Counted from the first letter of the stretch, positions 8,461 through 15,827 are shown. The stretch is DNA of 22,572 nucleotides from an uncultured Peptococcaceae bacterium (GCA_902492275.1 CABUKW010000036.1:1-22572); one strand, 5' to 3'. Notes: generated from the sequence alone by a model not told the origin. A program made the numbers and translations.

Positions 8461-9018
8461 ATGATTAACACGATTAAGCAAGATGTGGAAGAACGCATGA
8501 GCAAAACCATCAGTGTGTTACGGAGCGATTTTCAGACCATCCGCACTGGCAAAGCTTCTCCATCGTTGTTAGACCGCATTCAGGTTGATTATTACGGTGC
8601 ACCGACACCAATCAATCAGTTGGCTAACATTTCTACACCAGAAGCGAGAATGTTGGTTATTCAGCCATGGGACAAATCTGCAATCTCAGCCATCGAAAAA
8701 GCAATCCTCAAATCGGATTTGGGCATCACACCAACCAGTGACGGGATTGTCATTCGTTTGGTGTTGCCACAACTGACTCAGGAAAACAGAAAAGACTTAG
8801 TAAAACGGGTGAAGAAAAAAGGGGAAGAAGCCAAGGTCAGTGTGCGCAACATTCGTCGTGATGGCAACGATGAACTGAAATCTATGGAAAAATCTAAAGA
8901 AATCACCGAGGATGAAAGCAAGAGCGCCCAGGATGATATTCAGAAACTGACCGACAAGTATATCGCAGAAGTAGATAAACTGATTGACAATAAAGAGAAA
9001 GAAATCATGGAAGTATAA
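8461..9018 (+). CDS. frr: Ribosome recycling factor
   Basis: A 185-residue RRF that, with EF-G, splits the post-termination ribosome. Typical stretches are IRTGKASPSLLDRIQVDYYG, TPINQLANISTPEARMLVIQPWD, LPQLTQENRKDLVK and VSVRNIRRDGNDELK. ATG 8461 is preceded by GGGAGG inside the end of pyrH. It closes the rpsB-tsf-pyrH-frr cluster and is followed by a strong terminator. Confidence 0.98.
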   Translation: MINTIKQDVEERMSKTISVLRSDFQTIRTGKASPSLLDRIQVDYYGAPTPINQLANISTPEARMLVIQPWDKSAISAIEKAILKSDLGITPTSDGIVIRLVLPQLTQENRKDLVKRVKKKGEEAKVSVRNIRRDGNDELKSMEKSKEITEDESKSAQDDIQKLTDKYIAEVDKLIDNKEKEIMEV

Positions 9019-9047
9019 ATTGTATCACAAACACATAGGTGCCTATG

Positions 9048-9083
9048 AATACCGGAATCAGTCAGAATTCCGGTATTTTTTTG
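9048..9083 (+). terminator. Intrinsic terminator after frr
   Basis: A perfect 11-bp stem (9048-9058 with 9067-9077) with an 8-nt loop is followed by TTTTTTGTT. It marks the end of the housekeeping block. Confidence 0.9.
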
Positions 9084-9112
9084 TTGTACATGGTTTCTTT
9101 GTGTGATATACT
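9084..9112 (+). promoter_or_regulatory. Promoter for the small membrane-protein operon
   Basis: TTGTAC (9084-9089), 17 bp, TATACT (9107-9112) with TGA directly before the -10. It starts immediately after the frr terminator and lies about 60 bp before the first gene. Confidence 0.55.
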
Positions 9113-9172
9113 AAAAATGTAAAATTGTATTGCATATTCCATTCAAATTTAATTAATAAAGGGGGCATGGCC

Positions 9173-9742
9173 ATGTCTGATTTTAATTATGATGCTTACC
9201 AAGAAGAATTAAAAGAGCAAAAACAACAGTGGAGCCATGATTTATTTGCAGAGCGCAAAGAGGAAGAACGACGTCGGGAAAAATTTATACCTTTTTATTC
9301 TGCTGTCGTACTGATCAGTTTTCTGTTGACAATCGTCTTGACACTGTTACTTGAGTTTGACTTTGAGCTAAGAAAAAATTATCTATTCAATTTATCTTAT
9401 GCAGTTTGCTTGCTTGGATTGTATAGCGCACTTCCAATCATTCAGTTTACCAAAAAATATCAGGCGATAGAACTTTCAGAAACAACACAAAACACTGACG
9501 AGATTTTACCAAGCGTTGCAAAAATAGCACCCCATGCCTATTGTTGTGCTATTTTTGTTGCTGTCTGTTTTGTTGCCATTTTTTTCATTATTAATTTTGC
9601 ACCCTTTTTCAGCCTGTTAGAAAACTATGGACATTCTATCTGCTGCTCTCTTGCAATCCTCGGATTGGTGTTCAGCATGTATTTACACAAATGTTTTTGG
9701 CAGCAGATGAAAAAAGCAGAGAAGATGGAGAAAAGTAAGTAA
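9173..9742 (+). CDS. Unrecognised four-helix membrane protein
   Basis: A 189-residue protein I do not recognise. Residues 1-38 are a highly charged, probably helical cytoplasmic segment rich in Glu, Lys and Arg (KEEERRREK). Four hydrophobic segments follow at about 39-60, 70-92, 122-145 and 153-172, and the tail is Lys-rich (KKAEKMEKSK). ATG 9173 is chosen because GGGGG at 9161-9165 sits seven bases upstream; ATG 9167 would be too close. It begins an operon with two more small membrane proteins. Its last codons form part of a 22-bp sequence that recurs before the third gene. Base use is more AT-rich than the upstream core genes, consistent with accessory DNA. Confidence 0.7.
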   Translation: MSDFNYDAYQEELKEQKQQWSHDLFAERKEEERRREKFIPFYSAVVLISFLLTIVLTLLLEFDFELRKNYLFNLSYAVCLLGLYSALPIIQFTKKYQAIELSETTQNTDEILPSVAKIAPHAYCCAIFVAVCFVAIFFIINFAPFFSLLENYGHSICCSLAILGLVFSMYLHKCFWQQMKKAEKMEKSK

Positions 9743-9752
9743 AAGCGAGAGG
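9731..9752 (+). repeat. 22-bp repeat, copy 1 (spans the stop of gene 1 and the RBS of gene 2)
   Basis: Identical to 10157-10178 except for one A/G change. Core AAAGTAAGTAAAAGCG is followed by an AGAGG or GGAGG ribosome site, with the next ATG 11-12 bases on. Confidence 0.9.
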
Positions 9753-9764
9753 AAACAACGTAAC

Positions 9765-10157
9765 ATGGCAAATTGTCTCAAGTATCAGACTTGTATGCGT
9801 AACTGTACTAATATTTCAACATTATGTTATTGCTTTCTATTATTTGGCGGGCTTTTATCCTTGCCAGAAACAATTTTTACTTTGCTGTTTTATTTTTTTG
9901 TACCAGTTCTTAATCTGTTTGTAAACGTCATTCTTATTATACGAGTATGGAAAAATCAAAAAATGGGGAATTTTACAAAAAAACAACCAATTTATTTTTC
10001 TTGGATAATGCTAATCTGTTCCGGCATATTTTTTGCGCATATATTTTGTTTCATTGTTCTGCAGATTTGGTTATTTGGCAGTGTAGAAACTTATTACTTA
10101 GTCATTGTAATTGGATTAGTTGTATCGTGCCTAAATCATAAATATATTGATCCATAA
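9765..10157 (+). CDS. Unrecognised small membrane protein
   Basis: A 130-residue protein of unknown family. The first ~22 residues contain five Cys (NCLKYQTCMRNC, then LCYC). Hydrophobic segments at about 18-32, 35-60, 77-102 and 108-122 suggest four membrane passes, with a basic loop (KNQKMGNFTKK) between the second and third. ATG 9765 lies 12 bases after GAGAGG in the 22-bp repeat. It sits 22 bp after the first membrane protein and 32 bp before the third, so the three are very likely one operon. Confidence 0.65.
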   Translation: MANCLKYQTCMRNCTNISTLCYCFLLFGGLLSLPETIFTLLFYFFVPVLNLFVNVILIIRVWKNQKMGNFTKKQPIYFSWIMLICSGIFFAHIFCFIVLQIWLFGSVETYYLVIVIGLVVSCLNHKYIDP

Positions 10158-10178
10158 AAAGTAAGTAAAAGCGGGAGG
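10157..10178 (+). repeat. 22-bp repeat, copy 2 (before the third membrane protein)
   Basis: Matches 9731-9752 at 21 of 22 positions. Here the copy is wholly intergenic, just after the stop of gene 2. It still carries the coding-like AAAGTAAGTAA that ends gene 1, which suggests duplication of a gene 1 end plus ribosome site. Confidence 0.9.
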
Positions 10179-10189
10179 CGCAATACCGT

Positions 10190-10609
10190 ATGCTGGAACC
10201 TATATTTACATTATGTGCATGGCTGATTCAATTAACCGCAATCTTTGGACTTCCGGTTCTTTTAATATTCGTTTGTCGTAAAAACTTTTCCCCAAAAATT
10301 TTTGTATGTATATCCATCGTTGTTGTTTTTATATTTTCTATTTTGCTTGGCACTTGTCTAACTGCGCCTAAAGTTTTTGTTCCAGAAGAATACCAAGCAT
10401 ATGTAGATGCAGAAATGTTGCAAAAAATTCAACATTGCAACAACGGAATCTATTCTAAAAATATTCCGGTAATTCCGTTATATATCAAAGTCATCTATGC
10501 AGATGAAACAATAATTCGAGTCAGAACATTTTATTATTTATTCGGGACAACAGAAATGGTTCTTGGTGGTACAGACGCACCGTCAGTGATAAAAAGAATT
10601 GTTGATTGA
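10190..10609 (+). CDS. Unrecognised small membrane-anchored protein
   Basis: A 139-residue protein of unknown function. Two hydrophobic segments lie at about 5-29 and 35-57, then a soluble domain from 60 to 139 with mixed beta-type sequence (IPVIPLYIKVIYADETIIRVRTFYYLFG). This layout suggests an anchored domain outside the membrane. ATG 10190 follows GGGAGG of the second 22-bp repeat by 11 bases. It is the last gene of the three-gene operon, and a hairpin overlaps its stop codon. Confidence 0.65.
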   Translation: MLEPIFTLCAWLIQLTAIFGLPVLLIFVCRKNFSPKIFVCISIVVVFIFSILLGTCLTAPKVFVPEEYQAYVDAEMLQKIQHCNNGIYSKNIPVIPLYIKVIYADETIIRVRTFYYLFGTTEMVLGGTDAPSVIKRIVD

Positions 10610-10636
10610 AAAGAGGATATACTCCTCTTTTCTTTA
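10608..10636 (+). terminator. Hairpin terminator at the end of the membrane-protein operon
   Basis: A perfect 10-bp stem (10608-10617 with 10623-10632), loop TATAC, is followed by TTTA. The T run is partly inside the stem, so strength is uncertain. Confidence 0.65.
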
Positions 10637-10874
10637 TGCATAAAACTTCGCATAATCATTGTTATGTAAACTTGGGTATTTGTTTTTTCTCTGTTTATAT
10701 AATAATGATTTTTTGTTTGTGATGCTTATGGTTTCTTACTGCTGTTTTGAAAAATTCCTTTCCGGCGGCTTGTTTGCTGTGTCTGTATTGCAACAAAAAT
10801 TTCTTTCTCTCGTAATGGATTAACAGTTTACGAACGTGGCATGCTTCAAAAAACAAAATACATTCTATGCTATA
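10637..10874. other. Gene-free AT-rich spacer
   Basis: No coding frame with a ribosome site is visible on either strand here. A minus-strand frame of 79 codons at 10695-10934 has no start context and no protein-like composition. With the leader to 10966, the stretch without a gene is about 357 bp. Confidence 0.5.
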
Positions 10875-10903
10875 TTGTATAAAGGCGCTATTCATGTTAT
10901 AAT
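10875..10903 (+). promoter_or_regulatory. Promoter upstream of the DHA2 efflux gene
   Basis: TTGTAT (10875-10880), 17 bp, perfect TATAAT (10898-10903) with TGT before it (extended -10). Transcription from about 10910 would cover the small ORF at 10967 and the efflux gene at 11207. Confidence 0.7.
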
Positions 10904-10966
10904 ATGAAACATCATCTAATAAATTAAATCTCAAAAACAGTTTTCAGAAAGGAATTGTCAAAAATC

Positions 10967-11140
10967 ATGCTTACATCTATCGATATTACTCAACAAAAAC
11001 AAACTGTGATTTTTGTCAGTCTTTTGCTTTTGTTTATACAATTACTACTTATAATTTCAACAAAGGATTTACAAAATTTTCAATTAGTATTACAGTACGT
11101 ACTATTTTTATTTTCTTTTCTGTTTTCTCTGCGAATCTAG
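10967..11140 (+). CDS. Small hydrophobic ORF resembling the N-terminus of the next gene (leader or decayed duplicate)
   Basis: A 57-residue ORF with one or two hydrophobic segments. Residues 8-21 (TQQKQTVIFVSLLL) line up without gaps with residues 8-21 of the DHA2 transporter downstream (SQQRRTLIFINILI). Both ORFs are preceded by the same CAGAAAGGAA (10945-10954 and 11189-11198). The start could be ATG 10967 or TTG 10955. It is either a remnant of a tandem duplication of the transporter's 5' end or a translated leader peptide. I cannot say whether it makes a functional protein. Confidence 0.4.
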   Translation: MLTSIDITQQKQTVIFVSLLLLFIQLLLIISTKDLQNFQLVLQYVLFLFSFLFSLRI

Positions 11141-11206
11141 TGTACCAAGACAATCTATAAACATTCAGCAGATTCAGCAATTTTTAATCAGAAAGGAACT
11201 TTCACA

Positions 11207-12589
11207 ATGCCAAGCTATGAAACTTTTTCTCAACAGAGAAGAACGCTTATTTTTATCAATATTTTAATTACCTGTATCGCCTCCTCCCTTTTGGCTACTG
11301 CACTGACGACTGCATTACCGCCTATTATTGAAGAATTTCAAATCAGTATGGCAACTGGACAATGGCTGACCAGTGCCTATTCGATGGCTATGGGAATTAT
11401 TATGCCTTTAACGGCTTTTTTGATTACACGCTTTCCTACTAAAAAATTATATTTAACAGGCATTATCTGCTTTACGGCTGGTTTATGTATTTGCTCCGTT
11501 GCATCCAGCTTCTCCTTGATGATGGGTGGCAGAATTCTGCAGGCTTGTGGTAATGGCGTTCTCACCTCTATGGCGCAGGTCATTTTGCTCACCATTTATC
11601 CAGCAAAGCAACAGGGCAGTATCATGGGCTGGTATGGTCTGGCTGTGGGCGCCGCGCCAGTAATTGCGCCGACATTGGCTGGTATTTTAATTGATTATTT
11701 TAGTTGGAGAATGATTTTTTATATCTCTATCGTTATTATGCTGGTTTCCTTCATTTTTGCAATTTTCGTATTTGATGATTTCTTAGACACAGCTGTCAAG
11801 AAATTTGATATACTTTCCTTCATTTTAAGCGCCTTTGCCTTTGGTGGCATTACTTTGGGAATTGGCAACATCAGCAGCTATGGTTTTGCTGTCAGTGCGG
11901 TTTTGCCTTTATTGCTGGGCATCGTTACTGCTGTGCTTTTCGTGTATCGCCAATTTCATCAGGAAATTGCATTTTTGGAGCTGCGCATTTTGAAATATAA
12001 AAATTATGCCCTCAGTGTCATCGGCAGTATGCTGCTTTATTTTATCATGATGGGCGCTTCTATTTTAATGCCGCTATATATCCAATCTATTATGGGATAC
12101 TCGGCCACCATCTGCGGTCTTGTTTTACTGCCTGGCTCGTTGCTGATGGCATTTATTAGCCCTTTTGCCGGAAAAATCTATGATAAGTTTGGCATGAAAC
12201 TCTTGTTTACAGTTGGTGCAATCTGCCTGCTGTTGGGCAATTTAGGAATGGTTTTTGTCACGATGGAAACAACGCTCCTGCTCCCTACCATTTATAACAC
12301 AATCCGTAATATTGCCATTGGCTGTTTGCTGATGCCGTTGGTTACCTGGGGCATTGGTAGCATCAAACGGGAAGCCACTGCCCACGGAACTGCTCTTTTA
12401 AATTCGCTGCGAACCATTGCAGGCGCCATTGGTTCGGCAGTATCCGTAGGTGTTATGACCATGGTGGCCTCGCGCTTGACGACGTCCTTAGCTATTCTGC
12501 ACGGTTTACAGATTAGTTTCTTGATGCTGACGCTCGTCACAGGCATTTTGCTGCTTATGGCTATCTTCGGTATCCATTCAGAACGTTGA
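11207..12589 (+). CDS. MFS drug-efflux transporter, DHA2 (EmrB/QacA-type)
   Basis: A 460-residue major facilitator protein with about 14 hydrophobic segments. The N-terminal LATALTTALPPIIEEFQISMATGQWLTSAY is typical of the DHA2 drug:H+ antiporters. LITRFPTKKLYLTG matches motif A, GRILQACGNGVLTSMAQV motif B, and GWYGLAVGAAPVIAPTLAGILID the antiporter motif C. It probably exports amphipathic toxic compounds across the inner membrane; the substrate cannot be read from sequence. ATG 11207 lies nine bases after AAAGGA. The promoter at 10875 and the small ORF at 10967 lie upstream, and a strong terminator lies downstream. No MFP partner (EmrA) gene is adjacent. Confidence 0.88.
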   Translation: MPSYETFSQQRRTLIFINILITCIASSLLATALTTALPPIIEEFQISMATGQWLTSAYSMAMGIIMPLTAFLITRFPTKKLYLTGIICFTAGLCICSVASSFSLMMGGRILQACGNGVLTSMAQVILLTIYPAKQQGSIMGWYGLAVGAAPVIAPTLAGILIDYFSWRMIFYISIVIMLVSFIFAIFVFDDFLDTAVKKFDILSFILSAFAFGGITLGIGNISSYGFAVSAVLPLLLGIVTAVLFVYRQFHQEIAFLELRILKYKNYALSVIGSMLLYFIMMGASILMPLYIQSIMGYSATICGLVLLPGSLLMAFISPFAGKIYDKFGMKLLFTVGAICLLLGNLGMVFVTMETTLLLPTIYNTIRNIAIGCLLMPLVTWGIGSIKREATAHGTALLNSLRTIAGAIGSAVSVGVMTMVASRLTTSLAILHGLQISFLMLTLVTGILLLMAIFGIHSER

Positions 12590-12615
12590 ATTCTGCTGAA
12601 ACACAAATGAAACGC

Positions 12616-12664
12616 AAAAAATCCTCTTGTGGCATCGTTTTCCTTTGCACAAGAGGATTTTTTT
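12616..12664. terminator. Bidirectional terminator between convergent MFS genes
   Basis: A perfect 16-bp stem (12616-12631 with 12648-12663) with a 16-nt loop has an A run on its left and a T run on its right, so it can serve both strands. It lies between the DHA2 gene (+) and the Bcr/CflA-type gene (-). Confidence 0.85.
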
Positions 12665-12753
12665 CTTCTATACTATATAAAACTAACGGCTTTCATCATT
12701 CAAAAACCTAATGTGCGCTGTCCAAAATGCTTCTATATCGTCAAAAAACTTTA

Positions 12754-13983
12754 TTAGTCTTGAATTCCAAGCACGGTACAGCTTGAACGCCGCAGTCCCC
12801 ACCAACCTACGATAGCCGCCAAAGAAGCTAAGATTACCATCATACCGATGGCAACTACTAAATTGCTAAAGGGCAATGAGGCTAACAACATACCAAAGCA
12901 TCCAAACAGATTAAAACACATATTCATAACTGACGATGCTGTTCCTACATCATTTTTCTGCTGCTCTAAAATTAAATTGGTAGAAAACGGACGCAAAATG
13001 TTCGTAGCCAGATAAAAGATAAACATTGTAAGACAAAACCAATAAGGTGCTGTTTTACCTATGGTTATCATACCGATTCCTGCTGCAAGACAAAAAGCAA
13101 ATCCTGTATAGGTTAATTTGTTTTTATTGACCGTTGACAGAAGCTTAATATACAGGTATGGCCCTGCCATTGAAAAGAGCGCACAAGCTGCAAAGTAGTA
13201 ACTGTATACCTGTTCTGTGCAGTCAAAAAAGTTGACATAGATATAAGAAGACATGTTAAGATAAGCATATAGCGGAATCATCGTAACGGAATAGATTAAA
13301 ACTATCCACATAAAGGTTTTGTTGCTCATAACGAGGCGCAGATGTCCAAAGCTTTGAAATACACTGCCTTGTAACCGATCCTGCACGATTAAAGAGTCTT
13401 CATACAAGAATGTAAGCACCAAACCAATGATGCCAAACAGCATGAGAACCAAGAAAATTCCACGCCAATCGGTAATCAGTAGCAGCCAAGAACCTGCGAT
13501 GGGCGCTAAGATAGGTCCAAAGCTGGAAAAGGTCTGCACCAGCGCCAGAATAGTTTCTCTTGTTTTGCCTGAGAAACAGTCCTTAATCATAGCCATAGAA
13601 ATAGCGGTCACACTAGCAGCGCCAATGCCCTGAAAAACACGACTAAAAAGCAGCATGTAAATATTCCAGGAAATCATGCAAGAAAAGCTGGCGATGGTAT
13701 AAAGTGCTAAACCGCAAAGTAGCGGTTTACGCCGTCCATATTTATCGCTGAGTGGTCCCCACACCAGCATACCGATGGCATAAAATAAAAAGAAGCCAGT
13801 AACAGATAGTTTTACAATAGAGTCAGAAGCAGCCATATGCTGTCCCATAGTTGGCATAGCTGGCAAATACATATCAGTTGAAAGTGGAATAAAAGTATCC
13901 ATCAAAACGATGAATATAATAAGTCCCTTCACTCCAAGCCTTTTCTGTGGTTTTTCCAAAATAATTTCTGTTTTGGTTGACAA
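12754..13983 (-). CDS. MFS efflux transporter, Bcr/CflA-like (DHA1)
   Basis: A 409-residue, 12-helix MFS protein. The N-terminal DTFIPLSTDMYLPAMPTM and SVTGFFLFYAIGMLVWGPLSDKYGRRKPLL are typical of the Bcr/CflA group of drug:H+ antiporters; GPLSDKYGRRK is motif A, and QTFSSFGPILAPIAGSWLL holds motif C. The start is TTG at 13983, seven bases after AAAGGAGAGG; no better ATG lies nearby. The gene sits about 200 nt behind its own promoter, and the leader contains a tandem RNA motif plus an intrinsic terminator (14048-14178). Expression is therefore probably controlled by transcription attenuation. Substrate unknown; the ligand of the leader may be related to it. Confidence 0.87.
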   Translation of the reverse strand: MSTKTEIILEKPQKRLGVKGLIIFIVLMDTFIPLSTDMYLPAMPTMGQHMAASDSIVKLSVTGFFLFYAIGMLVWGPLSDKYGRRKPLLCGLALYTIASFSCMISWNIYMLLFSRVFQGIGAASVTAISMAMIKDCFSGKTRETILALVQTFSSFGPILAPIAGSWLLLITDWRGIFLVLMLFGIIGLVLTFLYEDSLIVQDRLQGSVFQSFGHLRLVMSNKTFMWIVLIYSVTMIPLYAYLNMSSYIYVNFFDCTEQVYSYYFAACALFSMAGPYLYIKLLSTVNKNKLTYTGFAFCLAAGIGMITIGKTAPYWFCLTMFIFYLATNILRPFSTNLILEQQKNDVGTASSVMNMCFNLFGCFGMLLASLPFSNLVVAIGMMVILASLAAIVGWWGLRRSSCTVLGIQD

Positions 13984-14040
13984 TTTTGTTCCTCTCCTTT
14001 AATTTTCATAAATTTGTATGCCATTTAGAAGGTTTTGAAC

Positions 14041-14095
14041 AAAACAAAAAGCCGGATAAGAATACCGAACCAGCAGCACAATCTTATCCGGCTTT
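14041..14095 (-). terminator. Intrinsic terminator in the leader of the Bcr/CflA-like gene
   Basis: Read leftwards, AAAGCCGGATAAG (14095-14083) pairs perfectly over 13 bp with CTTATCCGGCTTT (14060-14048) across a 22-nt loop, followed by TTGTTTT. Its 5' arm is the 3' end of the second leader motif, so forming the motif and forming the terminator compete. Confidence 0.85.
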
Positions 14096-14119
14096 GTCAC
14101 TACGGCGACAAAAACCTCC
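14081..14119 (-). promoter_or_regulatory. Leader RNA motif, copy 2 of a tandem candidate riboswitch
   Basis: On the minus strand: GGAGGTT, then a 20-nt hairpin (stem TTTGTC/GACAAA, loop GCCGTAGT), then GCCGGATAAGAT. The flanks are identical to copy 1 and the total length is the same (39 nt), but the stem bases differ while still pairing. The last 12 bases form the 5' arm of the terminator. Confidence 0.7.
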
Positions 14120-14139
14120 AATTACGCTCTGCATTCGAC

Positions 14140-14178
14140 ATCTTATCCGGCATCACAATTACGATTTGCGAAACCTCC
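14140..14178 (-). promoter_or_regulatory. Leader RNA motif, copy 1 of a tandem candidate riboswitch
   Basis: On the minus strand: GGAGGTT, a 20-nt hairpin region (stem TCGCAA/TTGTGA with one G-U, loop ATCGTAA), then GCCGGATAAGAT. It starts about 8 nt after the predicted transcription start and is separated from copy 2 by 20 nt. CGTA is kept in both loops. Confidence 0.7.
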
Positions 14179-14192
14179 GATGAGCAAGAGAT

Positions 14193-14221
14193 ACTATAGC
14201 ACAAACTATAAAAAATTGCAA
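14193..14221 (-). promoter_or_regulatory. Promoter for the attenuated leader and Bcr/CflA-like gene
   Basis: On the minus strand TTGCAA (14221-14216), 17 bp, then TATAGT (14198-14193) preceded by TGC (extended -10). The start would be near 14186, giving about a 200-nt leader. Confidence 0.7.
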
Positions 14222-14252
14222 CATTATTTTGAAATGATTTTTTAGCTGATGG

Positions 14253-14286
14253 CAATTTACTTCATCAACTAAAAAGAAGTAAATTG
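14253..14286 (-). terminator. Terminator-like hairpin at the sulfotransferase stop codon
   Basis: A perfect 11-bp inverted repeat (14253-14263 with 14276-14286), 12-nt loop, overlaps the stop codon of the sulfotransferase gene. No T run follows on the minus strand, so termination efficiency is doubtful. Confidence 0.4.
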
Positions 14287-15735
14287 TTCCTCCTCTTCTT
14301 CAATTGCAACACAAAAGCTATCTGTGGCAGCCTCTGGATATTCCAAGGTACCTATAACAGTAGTACGGGAAATACCCAAATGTTCAATGGCATTGGGTAA
14401 ACGATAGTATTTTTGTGCTGGAGGAATTACAGCAATTTCTGCTGAATGTTTTGCCTGTGGCACATACTGATAGGGATAGCGATAGGCGCGATATAATTCT
14501 CGCACACCGCCCAACGTATTGGTACTTACATAAGGACTCATATACTCCCAAACAATTTGACCGCTTCTGGTGACTTCCAAAATCCGACCATCCATGCCAA
14601 GTGTGATTAAGGTATTTCCATTAGGCAAACGCTGTGCGCCGCTGGTCAGCGGACTGTAAAAATGATTGGCATTTACAGAAGGCAGCTTTCCAGCTTCTCT
14701 GGGACCATACTGCCATACAATTTGTTTGGTAACTGGATTGATTTCCAATACACGAGAGTAATCTCGAATCATTGTTTTTAAGCCGTATTTAGAATTGGCA
14801 TCGGGTGTGCCGTAACCGCCGGCGCCACCGTTATCAAATACTAAGATATTGCCAGCGCCAGGCAATCCCTGCGGTATCATATGGGTCATGTGCGGCCCTA
14901 TGATGTTGCCGATGGCTTTAGCCTTTTCATCATACTGAAAATCCGGGCCGATTTTCCAGACAATGTTGCCGGTCGCTTTCTCAATAATTGCCAGAAAATT
15001 TGCTTCTCGACTGTCGAAAATAATATTTTCCGGTTTAAACCGTTCATCGCCCTTTTCGTACCATTTATTAGGTCCAAGCTCACTCATACAGTTGATGTGC
15101 AGCCAATCCCCCATACCGCCGCCAGCCTTATGCATATTGGGATTGCGGAAAATCGTGCTTTTTTGCGCTTCGCTGAAGCCAATTTGGTCAAAATGGTCGC
15201 TGGCCTGCCATTCCCAAATTATGTTACCTTCCCAATCGACTTCAATAAATACGTCATCACATAAATTGTAAGGACTAATCTTCGGATTACTGATGGTACG
15301 ATGACATAACAGCAAGGTATTGCCGCAATCCGTTTTACATTCCATATCCGGCACATAATAGCCTACAGGATTTCCTTCCCGCTGGAAATCGTGGTGCTGG
15401 CGCGCCATCCACTGCGGATGCTCAGGATCATCCTGTACTAGCTCATGCTTATCAAATTTCCAGATAATATTTCCGTCCCAGTCCACTTGGATTAAGTCTA
15501 AATCATCCTGATAACCAAATTTTTCGTTACGCTCTCCGATGTGACCAAATACATAGCCGCCGTTCATCAGTTTATTGGGAAAACCGCGCAGTTTATCCCA
15601 AATTTTCACTTCACCGCCATTCATATCAATTAATACAGTACCTACCTCCGGTGCGTTGAATAACGTGTAACCGTTAAAGCATTTTTCCGGATCGTAAATT
15701 GTCACGCCAGTAGGAAATACACTTGGACTTCCCAT
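14269..15735 (-). CDS. Arylsulfate sulfotransferase family protein (six-bladed propeller)
   Basis: A 488-residue protein of the PAPS-independent arylsulfotransferase (ASST) type, which moves sulfate from one phenolic ester to another phenol. Six blade-like repeats of the form D-x-x-G-x-I-x-W are visible (VDWDGNIIWKF, VDWEGNIIWEW, ATGNIVWKIG, NPVTKQIVWQYG, TRSGQIVWEY, plus MNGGEVKIWD near the N-terminus). Conserved His occur in RQHHDF, DWLHIN, GPHMTHMIPQG and NHFYSPLTSGAQRLPNGNTLI, with Arg in DYSRVLEI; ASST enzymes use a catalytic His with His/Arg helpers. The start is ATG 15735, with AAGGAG closely upstream. No signal peptide is seen, unlike periplasmic AssT of enterics. It is divergent from a LysR gene with a shared operator. 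The family call is firm; the substrate is unknown. Confidence 0.8.
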   Translation of the reverse strand: MGSPSVFPTGVTIYDPEKCFNGYTLFNAPEVGTVLIDMNGGEVKIWDKLRGFPNKLMNGGYVFGHIGERNEKFGYQDDLDLIQVDWDGNIIWKFDKHELVQDDPEHPQWMARQHHDFQREGNPVGYYVPDMECKTDCGNTLLLCHRTISNPKISPYNLCDDVFIEVDWEGNIIWEWQASDHFDQIGFSEAQKSTIFRNPNMHKAGGGMGDWLHINCMSELGPNKWYEKGDERFKPENIIFDSREANFLAIIEKATGNIVWKIGPDFQYDEKAKAIGNIIGPHMTHMIPQGLPGAGNILVFDNGGAGGYGTPDANSKYGLKTMIRDYSRVLEINPVTKQIVWQYGPREAGKLPSVNANHFYSPLTSGAQRLPNGNTLITLGMDGRILEVTRSGQIVWEYMSPYVSTNTLGGVRELYRAYRYPYQYVPQAKHSAEIAVIPPAQKYYRLPNAIEHLGISRTTVIGTLEYPEAATDSFCVAIEEEEEQFTSF

Positions 15736-15781
15736 GATATCGACTCCTTTTTCAAATAAACTATTTCCATTCCGTGCTGTC

Positions 15782-15811
15782 ATTGTAGCAGTTTTTTTGA
15801 AAATAGAACAA
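15782..15811 (-). promoter_or_regulatory. Promoter of the sulfotransferase gene
   Basis: On the minus strand TTGTTC (15811-15806), 18 bp, TACAAT (15787-15782) preceded by TGC. The weak -35 is typical of an activated promoter. The start would be near 15775. Confidence 0.6.
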
Positions 15812-15827
15812 TCCTGAATTACCAATG

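Noticed and set aside
10695..10934. A 79-codon minus-strand frame in the spacer before the DHA2 gene
   Set aside because: No ribosome site, and it runs through the promoter of the plus-strand gene.
14048..14178. The CTTATCCGGC repeats as a CRISPR-like array or mobile-element end
   Set aside because: There are only two direct copies with paired hairpins between the flanks, and an inverted third copy makes a terminator. The promoter and downstream exporter explain it better as a leader RNA.
14881..15271. Long plus-strand frames across the sulfotransferase gene
   Set aside because: They are antisense shadows of a well-supported propeller protein and lack start signals.
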